A DNA stretch of 64,000 bases from Paracentrotus lividus (taxonomy: Eukaryota > Echinodermata > Echinoidea > Camarodonta > Echinidae): contig CALNVZ010003435.1 of NCBI GenBank assembly GCA_940671915.1, positions 11,227,947 to 11,291,946 on the forward strand, read 5' to 3'. The translations under genes and the position numbers were made by a program. Positions 23,438 through 36,599 of this stretch are shown piece after piece. A model generated the notes under the pieces. The model ran no database searches. It saw only the letters and a program-made list of their open reading frames with translations, and was not told the DNA's origin. Within the stretch, counting starts at the first letter, position 1. Each line of letters opens with the position of its first letter.

Positions 23438-26400
23438 CTTTTTTGGTGGATGAAAGGTAAAATTGTGACAAGACAACAGCAAATTTTGTAGTTTTTTGTG
23501 TTCGTTCCGAGAGAATGATTGAAACATAATATCAACCGATTTCATGATATTTTGACGTCCATCTGATGTAATTACCTGAAACTTTTTTGGGAAACTCCAT
23601 TTCTTTACAAATTCTCATGCGTGAACTTATCTCTCGTTGTTTTGTTTTGATTTTTTTTTTTTTTAATGGGTTGTTGGTGTTGTTGTTTGTTTGTTTGTTT
23701 TGCTTGTTTGTTTTTGCTTTTGTTTTGGGGTTTTTTCAGCAAATTGTACGCTGAGCAGTTCTGAGTTGGAACGATCTTTGAGAAATTGTTGATTGAATGT
23801 CACAGTCCGCGAAATATGTACTTCCTATTAAACAGTAAAAAAAAATATTTGAAAAATAAAGTAAAGTAAATGAATAAAAAAAAAATTAAAAAAAAGAAAA
23901 GAAAAGAAAAGAAAAAAAAGAACATCGTAAACTTCGATCCGATAATTATCATAGACAAGTCGATGACTACCCCCATTGATAGTAAGTAGATATAGCTAAA
24001 TGTAATAACTATTTATAGGACTATATTATTTACATATCAGTTTTGTTGAAGAAAAAGATAATACCCCAAATCGCGAATTTCTAGGAGCCTACGAAAACGA
24101 GTTCATGGAATCATGGATATTTGATAGAGATATCCATGGTGAAATAGAGCCTTGAGATTGCGACACTGTGACAACTCATTTCTGATGTGAAATGGAACGC
24201 CACTTTTAATTTATCACAGCTCATCAGGCACCGTTAATGAGTTAAACAGTCCATTTGTTATATATCTATTATTAATTAATGGAATGCGGTACCTTTGAAG
24301 GCCATCACACCAATGTCACCCTCTGTGGTGTATCCAGGTGGGGGGGGGGGGCACATGGGACTCGCCCCTATCATTTTAAAACCACTCATTGACTAATCGT
24401 AAAATCGGAACATTTTCGGCTGCACCTCCTTATTTGTTTGTTTGTTTGTTGTTGTTGTTGTTTGGTGTGTTAATCCTTGATCCACCAATGACTCTATCCA
24501 GACAGACCACCCCCTTGATATAAATGTTCCTTCGTTAGCAGGTAAGGTAAAATTTTGACCGTTAAAAACTACGTCATCATGATCTTGTAACTTCAATGGC
24601 AGTGTGGAGTGGCTAATGTGGGAAAAGTCATGACGTCACTAGTCAGCTTTTGGCTATCGGCGCACGTAGTCAACGATGACTTTAGATCGATGTGCATGGG
24701 TTAAAATTAGGCAAATTTATCACACGGGAGGGATTTTTCGAAGATTTAATGAGTCTCATGGTAGGACACCTTCAGCAGAAACATTGACATGACTGAGAAA
24801 ACTATTGAGTGTGGGGGTTACCTTAGTTTACCCTTTGGCTTTAAATAGTTGAACCTCTGAATTCTTAAAGCCGTGTAGCAATGATCCAATCATGAGGGAT
24901 TGGCGGATTGGTTGTGTTAGGAGAATGTTAAAAAAAAAAAAAAAAAAGGCGGGGGAGGAGTGGAGTAATCGAACTAAGAAAAGGATGAGATGGCCAGGTC
25001 AAGTCGCTTTGTTATTTTTTTTTTATTTATTTATTTTTTTTAAATGTTATTTTGTGTGTTTTTGTTTTTGTTTTTTGTTTTTTGTTTGTTTGTTGTTGTT
25101 GTTGTTTTTTTATACGGGAGGGTCTTCAGGGCCAAACTTTCACGACCCCCAAATGCTTTCTCTCCCTATACCATACATATTTGCATACAACAGTTAAGAC
25201 ACTAAAAGACATTTGGTAATAAAAAGTATATAAGTGATGAAAAGCTGCCGAATCAAAAAGAAAAGGTGGATGAACATGATGTTAAATAAAACAAATATAT
25301 TCAATCTATATATGACCATATGTAACTCAATAGCCAAGGTAATTACAGAATTTGTGGACGATGGAAATTGATTTACACGAGAAAAGAAATTCTAAACTCA
25401 TAAGCATGTTTTTCATCGCCGTTGACCTACAAAAACCTTAATTCAGTCGAACGAGTAAAGATCCTTTATCTGGTTATGTGAAATTTATTTTGAATCTTAT
25501 TTGTATTCTTTTTTTGGAATATCTAAGTTATGTTTCGTTGTTTTTCTTTTTTCTTTTTTTTTTTTTTTTTTTTCTTTTTTGCTATAAAAATGGGGAGGGG
25601 AAGTGACAATAATTTTCTTTTTTTTTTTTTTTAAACCGCGCTTATCTAACGCTACCTTAAGTTTTAAACCGTCCATGTTGTACAACGCAATACTCAATCA
25701 TGTGATTAGTGAGAAACTTGTTAAAGAGTTCTTCTTTTTTTTTTTTTTAAACATGTGGCGCCAAATAAAAAGGGGACACAAACAAAAACCTTTTGATGGG
25801 CAGCCATAAATCTATCTAAAAAATTAAAGAGCTCCCCGTCGTAACCTCCTCAATACGCAAGAAGAAAAATAGAGGAATTGCAATAGCGGGAGCAGGAGAG
25901 AGTGAGAACAATATAAAAGCTTTCAAAAAAGGAGAATCCTAGCTGTACGATTTCCATAGTATTTCAGTTTGCCAATAAACAATCGTCATTAAAAACATAG
26001 AAGTTATAAAAGGTTTTATGTTTATCCATCAAGTAAGATGGACATGATGGAGGCGCAATAAATTAAGCTAATGGAGATAAGATGCATCCCGATCGGGCAA
26101 TGCTACCAAAGACCTTAATCATGAAACCCTCCGCGAATACCTTTAAATGTTAAGAATGTTAAGAGAATCTCGCTCCCTAAGTGCCCCCATCCATTCCAAT
26201 ACGGAACACTGACCAATCTTAATTCCATCGAATGAGACCCTGGTGTTCTCTGCCTCACATTCTCTCCGTCTTTATATCATCAGGTTCATGGGTGGTTAAA
26301 TAGAAGTCACCATCGGTTGTAGACCCTACTTCCTATTTATCCCCTTCATCAAATCATCGGCTCTTAAAAGGAGGAGACATAGATTCCTCCACTAGGTTTA

Positions 26401-27694
26401 TTGACCAAAGCGAAGGGTTTAATGTTGTGTTTATACGTGACAAGCCGGAATATTGGAAAAGTGCCATACATTTAAAGATACCGTGATGTGAACAGTCAAC
26501 ATCACATCAAATAGCAGAGTAAAGCCTTGTTGTCAAGGCGTTTATTAATCAATTTAATTAAATATCTTCATCAAAGTTAATTTTGTACCATCAACTGTGT
26601 TTGCCCCTCATAGCGCTCCATAATTCAAATACATGTATCTGATTTACTTGACAGATATAAACACAGTTTTAGTCGACCACGTACCTGAAAAGTAAACATG
26701 ATGCAAGGAACGGCTGTCAAATAAGAAGAAAGTTTTGCAAGGTAAGTCATTACGTCATCATCGATGGGCGAGTCAGTGGGACGTATATTGTCCGGGATTT
26801 AAATTCTGGTCTAGCAAACAAAATACATTTGAATGACATTTACATTCACCTGTCAATAATATCTAATGGGTTTTCACCGATTTCAGATCTACGCCGCCCC
26901 TTTACACTTTTTAAATCTCTTAACTAAGTCATTTTGCATCCCTAATTTTTGCAATCTCTTCCACCCCTTTTGGTTGACACGTAGGACAAGGGTTTTTCAA
27001 AGATCCGCCCATTTATTCGTAGAGACTTTGACAAATTAGGTTACACTCATATTTAAGATTATAGACAAATACAGCTTTTTAGTCGAAGACAAATCTAAAC
27101 ATAATAGTCCGTGGATGCGACTGAGACAATATTAAAATGTGTCGCCATTATACAACAATATTGGACAGCCCATACAGATAGCTAAGTGTGATTGGTCCAT
27201 AGCGCGTCACGTGATATCGATTTTTCTCTCTCTTGTAATCATTAAAAAAAGAAACTTTGTTTCACCTACAATTAGAGAGTAAAGGCTGAATCCGCAATAT
27301 CAACACAACAAAAATACCTGGGTAAAAATATCACGACTTCGGGTATGCCTGTCTGTAATTTCATTACAACTTTTAAATTCACTTCGATTCTATAAATAAA
27401 GACTGCATTTACGACCGAACGACCAATCAGCAACGTCATCCAACGTCAATGAAGAACTATACTTGAAGAGCTACTCAACTTGTTGGTATGTCGAATTGGC
27501 CCGATCGATACCAAGATGCTACAAACATTCAATCGGTCGAGAGAGTGAGCGGTGACCGCATTTAATGTTCCTTTTTCCGGGAGCCTTTTCTTTGGAAGCG
27601 CGTGCTTTTAATGGGTTACGGTAAATGTTAGTGCACTTTTACGCCGTGGCATGACCACTACGAGTCAAGTGCGAACATCATATGGAGATGTGAA
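23438..27694. other. Intergenic, no supported gene
   Basis: AT-rich DNA with T-runs and GTTT-type simple repeats (about 23650-23740, 25015-25110, 25550-25630) and a GGTGTATCCAGG plus poly-G patch at about 24325-24350. A strong donor-like site (GCAAGGTAAGTC) lies at about 26737 after a short ATG-containing stretch that stops at once; at most it could be the end of an untranslated exon. CCAAT and CACGTGATAT words lie at 27190-27430 but no gene start can be tied to them. Confidence 0.45.
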
Positions 27695-27715
27695 CCCCCC
27701 CCCCCCCCCCCCCCC
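27695..27715. repeat. Poly-C tract (21 C)
   Basis: Twenty-one C in a row, then TCCC. Such runs are prone to length errors. Confidence 0.95.
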
Positions 27716-28700
27716 TCCCAAGCACCCTACCAAGTCGTACGACAACAGCAGGACAAACAAGTGGATAACAATTATGAAAACAACATCATTATCATTCATG
27801 ATTTAGTAAAAGGTATATTTTCAGTTTTAGTTTTTTTTTTTTTTACTTAATACGTATTAATATAATCACAAATTATACAACAACAAAAAAGTACATTCAT
27901 CAAAATAATTGCATTAATCAGTGTTTTAATACAAAAGAATAACATAGTAAAATGGGGATCAATTAAAAAGCTAGGCCTGTATCATATCGATTCCCTCCGT
28001 AGTAGTGAGCAGAATAATTTGAATTTAATAAATTTGAATCTGATCTTCCTTTCATGTTATGTTTTGTTTTTAGGGTTTAATGCAGGAATTACTGCGTACT
28101 CCTCAAATAAATCTTGTATGCAATGGTTGGAGTTTAGCTTTATGTTGCTACGAACTTTATTAATATTTTGTCAGACATAATTCATATTAAAATATTAAGA
28201 AAACATTCGATGAAAACAAGTACATTAATCAAACATTCTATGAGATCCTTCTGAATGGTCTGCATTTCAAAGGGATTATAATCACTGGCGCCAGAAGAAC
28301 ATGCAATCTACAACATAATAGGAATGTATTACATGTTGACCTTTCGACTATTAAGTCATGTATTAATCAAATGCAGAAGTATTTGATTAAGAGAACAAGA
28401 AGTTCGAAATTGGATGAATATTGATGAAAGAAAATAAAATAAACTATCCATCAGTCGACTTTTTTTCAGAAGTTAATTTTGTTTATTCGCTTGCTACGTT
28501 CTACAATTATTATAGACTCTCAAGCCCTTTTTATCGCTTTTTTTATTCATACATAATTGCAAAAAGAAATAAATGAATAAAGTGTTTAAAAAAACGCAAC
28601 TACAATTTAAAAAAAAAACTCCATGTAATAGACTTTTTCTACTTCATCATCTCGAAATCCACTGATAACGTAAGATTGTTTTTCCTCATCGCGCAAATTT
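27716..28700. other. AT-rich intergenic, no gene seen
   Basis: Short A- and T-runs and no coding features. Confidence 0.6.
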
Positions 28701-28718
28701 TAATTTTTCATTCTTTCA

Positions 28719-31700
28719 TTGATCAAAGTAGCTAGGCCACAATTCAAGGGTCTCTTCCACTATCTTTCTCATCTCTCTCCTGTTCTATTTCATGTCATTC
28801 TCTCAGCTTCTTCACTTTTACATGCTTCCTCTCTCTCTTCTTCTTCTGTTCTGGTCACTAGCTCGCGAGCTTACACACACCGACCATGCTTTAGTCTGCT
28901 CTGCTCTCACACACGCTATCTCACATCGAGCTATGCACCAGCATCATCGCACATCACATCTAATCTTTTGTTCTCTGTTCTCTTCTCGACTTTTCTCTTT
29001 TTGCTCTTTCTTTTTATTCTCAGTTCGTATCGACTGCTCTCTATCGTCTCTCCTGTTCTATTATCTTTGGCTTTTCTTTCCTCTTCTGTACTCTTGTACT
29101 TTTCTGCTCTTTCTTTCTATTTGCTTATGACGTGCTATTCTTGGTCGTCTTATTACATTCGGCTTCGGTCTCTGCAGCGTCTTTCTTCTTCTCTCTCGTC
29201 CTCTCTCATTCCGTACTTGCTGTTTCTGTTGTGTGTCTCTTGTCCTTCTGTACAATAAATCTGAACATCACATCATGCCTGTTTACTTCGTTGGGGATTG
29301 TTGTGTTTTGTGCTTGGTGACGAACGGTGTTCTTCTTCTTATAATAGATCTATCAATGATACTGCTTCAACCTTAGGAATGAGCCATTTGATATAGGGTA
29401 GTGTAGGTGAGGTTTCTAGAGCAGGATTCTGAGGTTGCTGTTTGTTAAATGGCTCTATTGCTCCGATTTTGAGTGATCACAAGTTTAGGGGATTACTTCG
29501 GTGCACCCTCCTGGATTATATGCCAGTTTCGAGTTGATTGATCAGGGTGTAAAAGCGGAAACAATCTCTAAGGGCATTTTTCAACGACATAGAGTTACGA
29601 GATAGCGGATGCGCAAAATGGCGTGTTGGTCTTGTCGTTCTACACGCTCCGGGTTTCTGCCATACAGATGTGTAAATTTCTTGTTTTTTTTTTTTTTTTT
29701 TTTTTATATACTTTCCATATCTCTTTAATATGACTTCGATATTTTTCTAGTTGGGTAATTAGTCTTTGGTATTTTATACTCCTTTTTATTTGGCTAGTAA
29801 TTGCTAGCTTGACCAGACTATTGGAGGTGGGCGATTCGACGTATTATCCCTCGCCAGTGTTTCGGTACTTCTTTGTGCGGGTCCTATTTTTATCTTTGCT
29901 GGTGTTCTTTTTTTCTTGCTGGTTTTTTGTGCTTGTTTGTTTTGTCTTTTTTTCTCTTTTTTTTTTTGTTTGTGTTGCTACTGGATCTTTGAGTTTTGTG
30001 TGGAGAGTTCTGTCTTTCGTGCTTAGACGTTTACGAGGCCAATTTAAACGATTTAATTTTTAAGTAAAGGGTCCGGAACCTTTCCTTGGATAAATTTATG
30101 TGCTGCATCATACAAAACCTTGTCAATATTTACGTTTGTTTTATATGTTGTTTGTATTGTTCTATTCTTTGTATTTTTTCGTCGTATTACTCGTTATTGG
30201 GTTGCTCGTTGTCTTCTCCACCTTGGATTTACGGTATGTGATCGATTGGCTTTTTTATGTATCTACTGGTTTTTTACCAGTAGGGCCTCAGTCTTGTCTA
30301 CACAGCCAAGGTTAGTTTAAGAGTTATTAATATGTCATACTTTAACTAAGGCTTGAATGAATACGCTATACCTCGTCCCGATCAGTGACGGACAGCTTAT
30401 AAAAGCTAGATGCAGGTTGTTTCTAGGGACCCTCTGGCTTGGTACTGGTATTTTATATAAGCTAGTGTGTCATGTTGTAGTCCGTCGGCTGACGTGTCAT
30501 GTAATCCAAGGCTATATTTCAACCTGGGGAATTTTTTCCATTATCTGTCTTCAATCATGACGGGACGAGTCATTTAAAGACTAGTTTCGTCTGGCGACAT
30601 CTTAGGATGTTAGTTTCCGTCGACTGCGAGCGGACGATGCTCTATCACATTTTTAGGTTTTTTTTTGTTGATTTTTCTCTCGGTTTGTTTATTGTTTGAC
30701 GTGGGGAGCGTGCTGCGAGCATATGTAATCTCGCGTTCAGACTGTACCCGTACTGGGTTGGAGTTGCGTTGACATTGGGTCTTGGTGCCCTCTCCACTCT
30801 AGCGGTTGTATATTGTTCAGCTCTTCACAGATTTTACTTTGTTTTTGTAATGCACGGCTCTGGGTTTTTGATACCACTACCGGCGAGCTCCTCGGTAGTC
30901 TTTCATCTGGATCTGGCAGGTCTACTCGCTCAAGTCAGTATTTACTTATGCTCTCTTGTTGTCTTGTACATATTTAGGTGTCTAGGGGTATTGCGTGGAC
31001 ATGGTTTTCCCGGAACATGTTGACATTATATCGTTGGCACATCTATGCATTCTCATTTTCTCCATGGAGATCGACAAGGACGGTGGTGCGCTGTTTGTTA
31101 CTGGACCCTAGATGCGGGCTGTGGAGAAGCATTAGGTGGTGTTCTTGACGTTACCTAGCACTCTTGCCGGTCCACCGGTCCTTCTCTTAGGTCGATACTC
31201 ATATTTCGCTATGTGTGGATGCTAGCGGACACGAGTTTTTTCGCACAATAGTTTTCGTACCGCTCCATTTTGTTCTAGGCGTCTTTTTGATTCTGACATG
31301 TAGTTGCTCGCTTAACCCACATTTATCCCCCTGCCTATAACAATCTGCATACGTAACTGGACCTGCTTTACCAATGGGTATGTCTGCCTGTGCGATGAGG
31401 ATCTGTGTAAATGCGTTGACGCCTGATTTCTGTGTACGATGTCGATTCCGCAACGGCATCACCGGGTTCACGTTAGTGGTAACATCTCGCTTTCCACCAG
31501 TTATTTCATAATTCACATGGGCTCTGCGCTTTTCCACATGTGGGTGCCATCGCTCTTTGTCTCAGCCGCTACGGGATCTGTTCTTGCGCTGACGCTGTTC
31601 CAATCTGGGCGTTTCGTGCACTGTTGCAATCACTGTCTAAGACGTTGTGATAGATTCATGTTACATGCCTTGTGGTACATATAGTGCCTTTCATCTCGGG

Positions 31701-34530
31701 GTCTCATCTGCTGTTGGCATCGAGAGGACAACCGATGAAGATGAACAGGGTATGGTCGAGTTTGCTACATGCATCTTAAAATCTACTGTACATACTGACT
31801 CGGTTTGTACGGATCAGGGCGAGACCATGCTGAGTCGTGACTTGTAACTCGGAAGACTCCACTTTGTCCCGAGACGTGGAATCTTTTAGTAGCTTAAGCT
31901 TACACATCGCCACTCCAGCCGATCTCGCTACAATACCTAGTTTGTCTATGTGCTGTTAATGTCTAATATCAAAGCTAATGGCACATCCAGCTTTGTATCC
32001 ACAAAGGTCTGTTGAGAAACGATTACACTACTATCTGGCAGAATTCTTCAGGATAGTAGCTCCACCTATGTATCACATTATAAATGTATAACAACCTCGC
32101 TCATTTAATGCATCTCCTGTGGGAGAGTAGCATGGCTGTCTCACTCACGACATAGCGAGTTCTAAGTTGTCGTGCAACCTCACTTCTAGAGTTTGACACC
32201 TGCTCCAGTTCAGCACTCTTCTCTCCCGAGCTTCGCACTTTTATTTCCCTTCCGCGTTCTTTCTGCTCCGCGCTTCGCCTTCGCCGCGCCTGCCTTTTGT
32301 TTGTTTCCTGGTTCTTGTGAGCTCCCACACATTTGCTTCGCAAACACCCAACAGCTTATTTGATTTATCCCCTGCTTTGTTTTCTTTACTTTTCCTGACT
32401 TGTCTTTCGTTTCTATCTTTGCTACACGGGCTTGTTTGGTGTTGCTTTCAACATTTACTTTCCTACTGCGCTAAACTGTTAGCCATGAATAATTTGGCTC
32501 AGATATTCTTATTAGTAAAGTGGTCATCGGTTACGATTTCTCCGTGTAGTCTGTGCCTTGTGATGATACCTATTTAGGCGTTTATTGCGTCAGACGAGCA
32601 CTGAGCTATTCTGATACTTTTAAATGAGCTATACCTCGTGTCGTGCTTTCGTTTTATTTGGCCCTGAGTTTTTACCCACAGTTTAACCTTGGTTCAGTTG
32701 TGAGCCGCACTTCTTGACTGTAGAGACGATGTCCCGGGCCGGTGGGCTTGTCAACCATTATAAAACCGGATAGGACATCTGGCGCGTCGCTGGGAGTTGC
32801 TCGTGTCTGTAGAAGACGTTTGCCTTCGACCTTTCTCCTTGTCTGGTGGGCTAGATTAGCTCAGTACAAACCTTAAAAAAGTTTTTTTTTTTTTTTTTTT
32901 TTTTCCGTTTTCTTTTTCTTTTTTTGTTTTTTTTCCTATTTTCTTCTGTGTTTTTTTTGTGGTGTGTCTTTTCTTGTGTGTCTCTGTTCTTTTTTTGTCT
33001 TACCTCTCCTCCTCCTCTTTTCTCTTGGTTTCCGTGTCTTCTTCCCTTTATTTCTGTCCCGCGTCTGTCTTGCGCAGCCCACGACTGTTCCCTGCTTAAT
33101 TTTTGCGAGCCTTCCTATTTTTTTTTTCTGCCTCCCTCCCCCCGGCCTCTATTGTGGATTGTTTGTTTCTTTGCCTTGACTCCTCCTTGTGGTTTTTACC
33201 GTGTCCAATACTTTTCCGTTCTTCCAATACCGGTTCCATTGCACGCACGTTCGCGCGCCTCCGAGACTCGCTTCTCCCCGCCCGCGATCTCTATAGTTTT
33301 TGGTTTTTTGTTGGTTGGTTTCGAGACGCCCTTTGTTGTTCTTTCGCTCGGCGACGGCGGTCACTTCTGCACGTCTCTTGTGTTGGACGCTTCCTAGGCG
33401 CGCTCGCCGCGCGGCGGCTTGCTTCTGACTCCTCCAGTGATGATTTGTGTGTTGTGCGGGATTGATCGCCGGGACTGTTGCTGGCTTGGCGCGCACCCTG
33501 GCTGCCGAGCTGTGCCCGCTGACAATCCGCGGGCTCTGCGTTCTTTGTGTCACCTTCTCTCTTACATTAGCCTCGCCCGGCTCCTGCACACGTGTCCGTC
33601 AGTTCTGCCTCTTCCCTCCGTGCTTTGAGCCCTTGTCCTCTGCTGCTTTGCGCATGTGCTCGTTGTCCGTTGTCTTCTCTCTCTTTTCTGTCTCGGGTGC
33701 GCGGCTGCGACTTCGGTGTCTGCTCTCCGCCTGCTCTCGCGGCCGCGGTCCGCCCGGCGCCACGAGATGACCCTCCCGTGCTTGACCCGCACGCGGTCAG
33801 TTGTGGCCCCTGGCACGCCCCCGTTTTCGTCCCATCCCACGCCGCCCTGCGCCGGTCCCGTTTCACTCGTGCTGCATCCGTGGTCGTCGCCCCCCCCATC
33901 GTCGCCACTCTTGTTGACTTCTTTCTTTTTTTTTTTGTTTTTTTTGTATGGATAAATTTTCATCATACCTCACTTCCCACGTTAAACAATTTCACGCCAT
34001 TTTATTCTCCTCTACTGGCAAAATCAAGTTGTCCTTGGTTGCGTATTTAGACTTGGCCGTCGAGTGTCTTGTTGCTTTTTGTATTACAAGAGACGTATGT
34101 GGTGGTCCATGAGGTGAGGTCTGCTTTTCAGTGCGTATCCATCGGTTTTGAAAATAATTGAAGGTACTCCCGAGGCCCTTGGGGCCGTTGTTTTTTTTTT
34201 GTTTGTTGTGTTTTGCTTTGTTTTATGGCCGTGGGGGGGGCTCGCGCGCATCTGGCGTGCGGGCATCTTGACTCTCTCTCTCGTGTCCTTTTCTTCGTCC
34301 CTTTCCCCTTTCCCTTTCTTTTCTTTTCTTGCTTTTTTTCTTCATTCACACTCCCTCCTTTGTGCTTTTTTACTTCCCTATTGCCTTTCCGATCCTCTGC
34401 TACTCTTCTCGTCTCGGAGAGCGGCCCACTCTCTTGCCCGCATCTCCTCCCTCTTCCTCCTCTTTTAGCCCTCACTTTTCTTCTTTTCTTCCTGCATTCT
34501 TTTTAGTGATGTGCTTTTTCCGATAGCAGA
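28719..34530. other. Strand-asymmetric, A-poor island (no gene assigned)
   Basis: For nearly 6 kb the + strand is rich in T and C or G and poor in A. At 33001-33060 there are 2 A in 60 bases and at 33661-33720 only 1. The skew begins with a CTTTCTC-rich stretch at 28750-29250, is milder at 29300-32850, and peaks at 32880-34500, where GC and CpG are also high. Frames of 100-180 codons occur on both strands here (for example 28719-29258, 32924-33397 and 33592-34050 on +; 33149-33589, 33562-33966 and 34128-34475 on -). Stop codons all contain A and, read from the other strand, T, so low A on one strand opens both. None shows a domain, and translations are Phe/Leu/Ser-rich or Arg/Lys/Glu-rich strings. 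Confidence 0.7.
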
Positions 34531-35483
34531 ATTGCGCGGACAAAAAAAACCACAAGGTCGCGCGGGGGGGGGGGGATGCCCTATCTTCCGAACCCCTCGG
34601 TCCTTTTCCCCTTCTCTGTGTTTATTCCATGTTTAACTTTGACCCCTATTCTGGTTAAAATCTAAGTCGCTTTTAGGTTTTCATGGGCCTAGAGATCCTG
34701 TCTAGTGTTTTCTTATGTGATTTAAGTTACCATGAACACTCGACGACAGTTACAAATCGAAATAATAAATGCATATGTCTCACAGTTATTCGTATTCTAC
34801 ATTGAAGTTTGGAGCTTCATAGGATAGGCTCGGTAGCCTTTTGGTTCCTTGGTAAAAAAAAAAAAAGAAACTAATACATTATGATTATTACATTCAACAT
34901 AAGTATTGAAGTTCTGAAGTTCTCGTATACGTGATCATAAATGTATTTAAAAAATTAAAAAAACAGGGAAGAAAATATTCATCCTCCATGACCAAACTTG
35001 AGGCTCTGATGTAAGGATACCATTGTGGAAAATGATTTAAAGAACAAACAAAATGGCAATGATTTTTTTTTTTGTTTTTTTCGGAATAACATTTCGAGAA
35101 TTTCATCATGTGGCAGTTTTTCTAACAGAACGAGCGTATTTAGACAGGATTTGTCAATAGAGTTTAGGTTATTGAATTTTTCATTGTCTGAAGATTAATG
35201 GTTATAGGTTACTTTTGTTTTTTGTAAAGATAAATAGATCGACAATACACTTCAAGTTATAAAGCTTTTCCTGATACTTGAAGCTATACGAGCTATTTCT
35301 TGCTACATTTTTCTTTAATATGCATAGTTTCTAACTCCTATTTTACAATCTGAAATTAAAAGAACGTAATTGGTTCACTCTAGCTCTTCATGGATTTTTA
35401 CTTTTTTTCTTTTCCAGTTAAGTGATAGTAATTAATTTTTAACAAAAATAAAACAAAACAACATGGAATACGATAGAACTTGA
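34531..35483. other. AT-rich intergenic, no gene seen
   Basis: Composition returns to the AT-rich background after a poly-G run at about 34565-34575. No coding evidence. Confidence 0.6.
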
Positions 35484-35783
35484 GCTCGGTATCTGCACTT
35501 TGCGGAGACGTCTCGCTCGCGACTAGAAAGAAAATTTTGTTTTCGCGACGGCAGGAATGGATATTAAAAAGTCGCTCCTCCCAATATCGCGGAGACGCTC
35601 TCGCGAGACGTCATCTCGCACGAATATTATGTTTAAGTGAAAAAAATCCGTCTCCGGATTTACGGGAGACGTCTCGAGGTACGTCTCGGATAACGAGGTT
35701 ATCTAAGATATTTTTTATGGAATCGCGGAGACGAAATTTCTATTCTGTCGTGGGAAGACGTTCGCGCGTTGGAGACTCCACCC
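35484..35783. mobile_element. GAGACGTCTC-family MITE, ~300 bp
   Basis: The left end, CGGTATCTGCACTTTGCGG, leads into AGACGTCTCGC, and the right end is GGAGACTCCACCC. Both are diverged forms of the GGGTGGTATCTCACTTC terminus at 46667. Inside are several GAGACG/CGTCTC words in both orientations. A 112-codon frame across it is caused by this repeat. Confidence 0.55.
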
Positions 35784-35929
35784 TAGACAGATTAAAGGAT
35801 TTTCTGTCGGAAGGTTAAGATTGTTGTTTCCAGTTTTGTTTTTGTAAAGCATTATATTTGAATGGAATACATAGTCAATTCGAAGTTTGCATGGACTTGT
35901 TGCATAGCTAGGGATGTGAGCGGCAGCTG

Positions 35930-36135
35930 CACTAGTTACGTCACCCTTCGAGTGCGGAGGGAGACGGTACATCCGCGACAAGATGGAATACTTGTCTCCC
36001 GTGGGCGCATAAATAGTATTCAGAGACGTATCGAGACTCGCTCTTCCTCCCCCTGAATTGGCGGAGCACGGGATTTTTTTTTTTTTAGATAAATTGTCGC
36101 GGACGTTTGGAGACGTCCGGAGACGTCTCTAATAC
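35930..36135. mobile_element. GAGACG-family fragment
   Basis: GGAGGGAGACGG, CAGAGACGTATCGAGACTC and GGAGACGTCCGGAGACGTCT occur within about 200 bp. Termini are not recognisable, so it is probably a truncated or rearranged family member. Confidence 0.45.
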
Positions 36136-36599
36136 TCTAGCTCACAGGTTCACAGAAGGAGGTTTCTGATTATTGTTTAAATTATGTTGATCGCTTCAGG
36201 ACTCAGCACAAAATTCGGCAATTGTATTTTTTTTATATGTATAATTTGCAGGGGCACGGAGCCTGGGAGGCTTTCCATCAGCGAACGTGTGTACAAACCG
36301 GAAAAATGACATAACATTGTGATTTTTTTCTAGTCTGGTTCACGTTCAGCCCCCCCCCGCCCTCCCGCTCCGCAGTTGAAGATAGCAATCCAACGACTCG
36401 CGCTGCTGAGGGGCGCCTACACGCTGAGATAGTGGGACGCGTCGAGTGACTGTTCACACGACGTACGAGGCGCGACTGGACCCCCTCCAACTGTCGAAAA
36501 AAAAACGTCGCGCGGCCCTGCTTGGTTTATAGCTTGGTGTTGATTCAGTGATGCGGAACATCTGCTTTACGAGTTCGTACGCCGGAGAAGGCACAAGGG

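Noticed and set aside
26690..26745. ATG followed by a consensus GTAAGT donor
   Set aside because: The frame stops after seven codons before the donor. It is at best an untranslated exon, with no supporting promoter.
28719..29258. 179-codon + strand frame, the longest in the window
   Set aside because: It is Ser/Leu/Phe-rich, lies in a CT-rich stretch almost free of A and has no domain. Its length is explained by composition.
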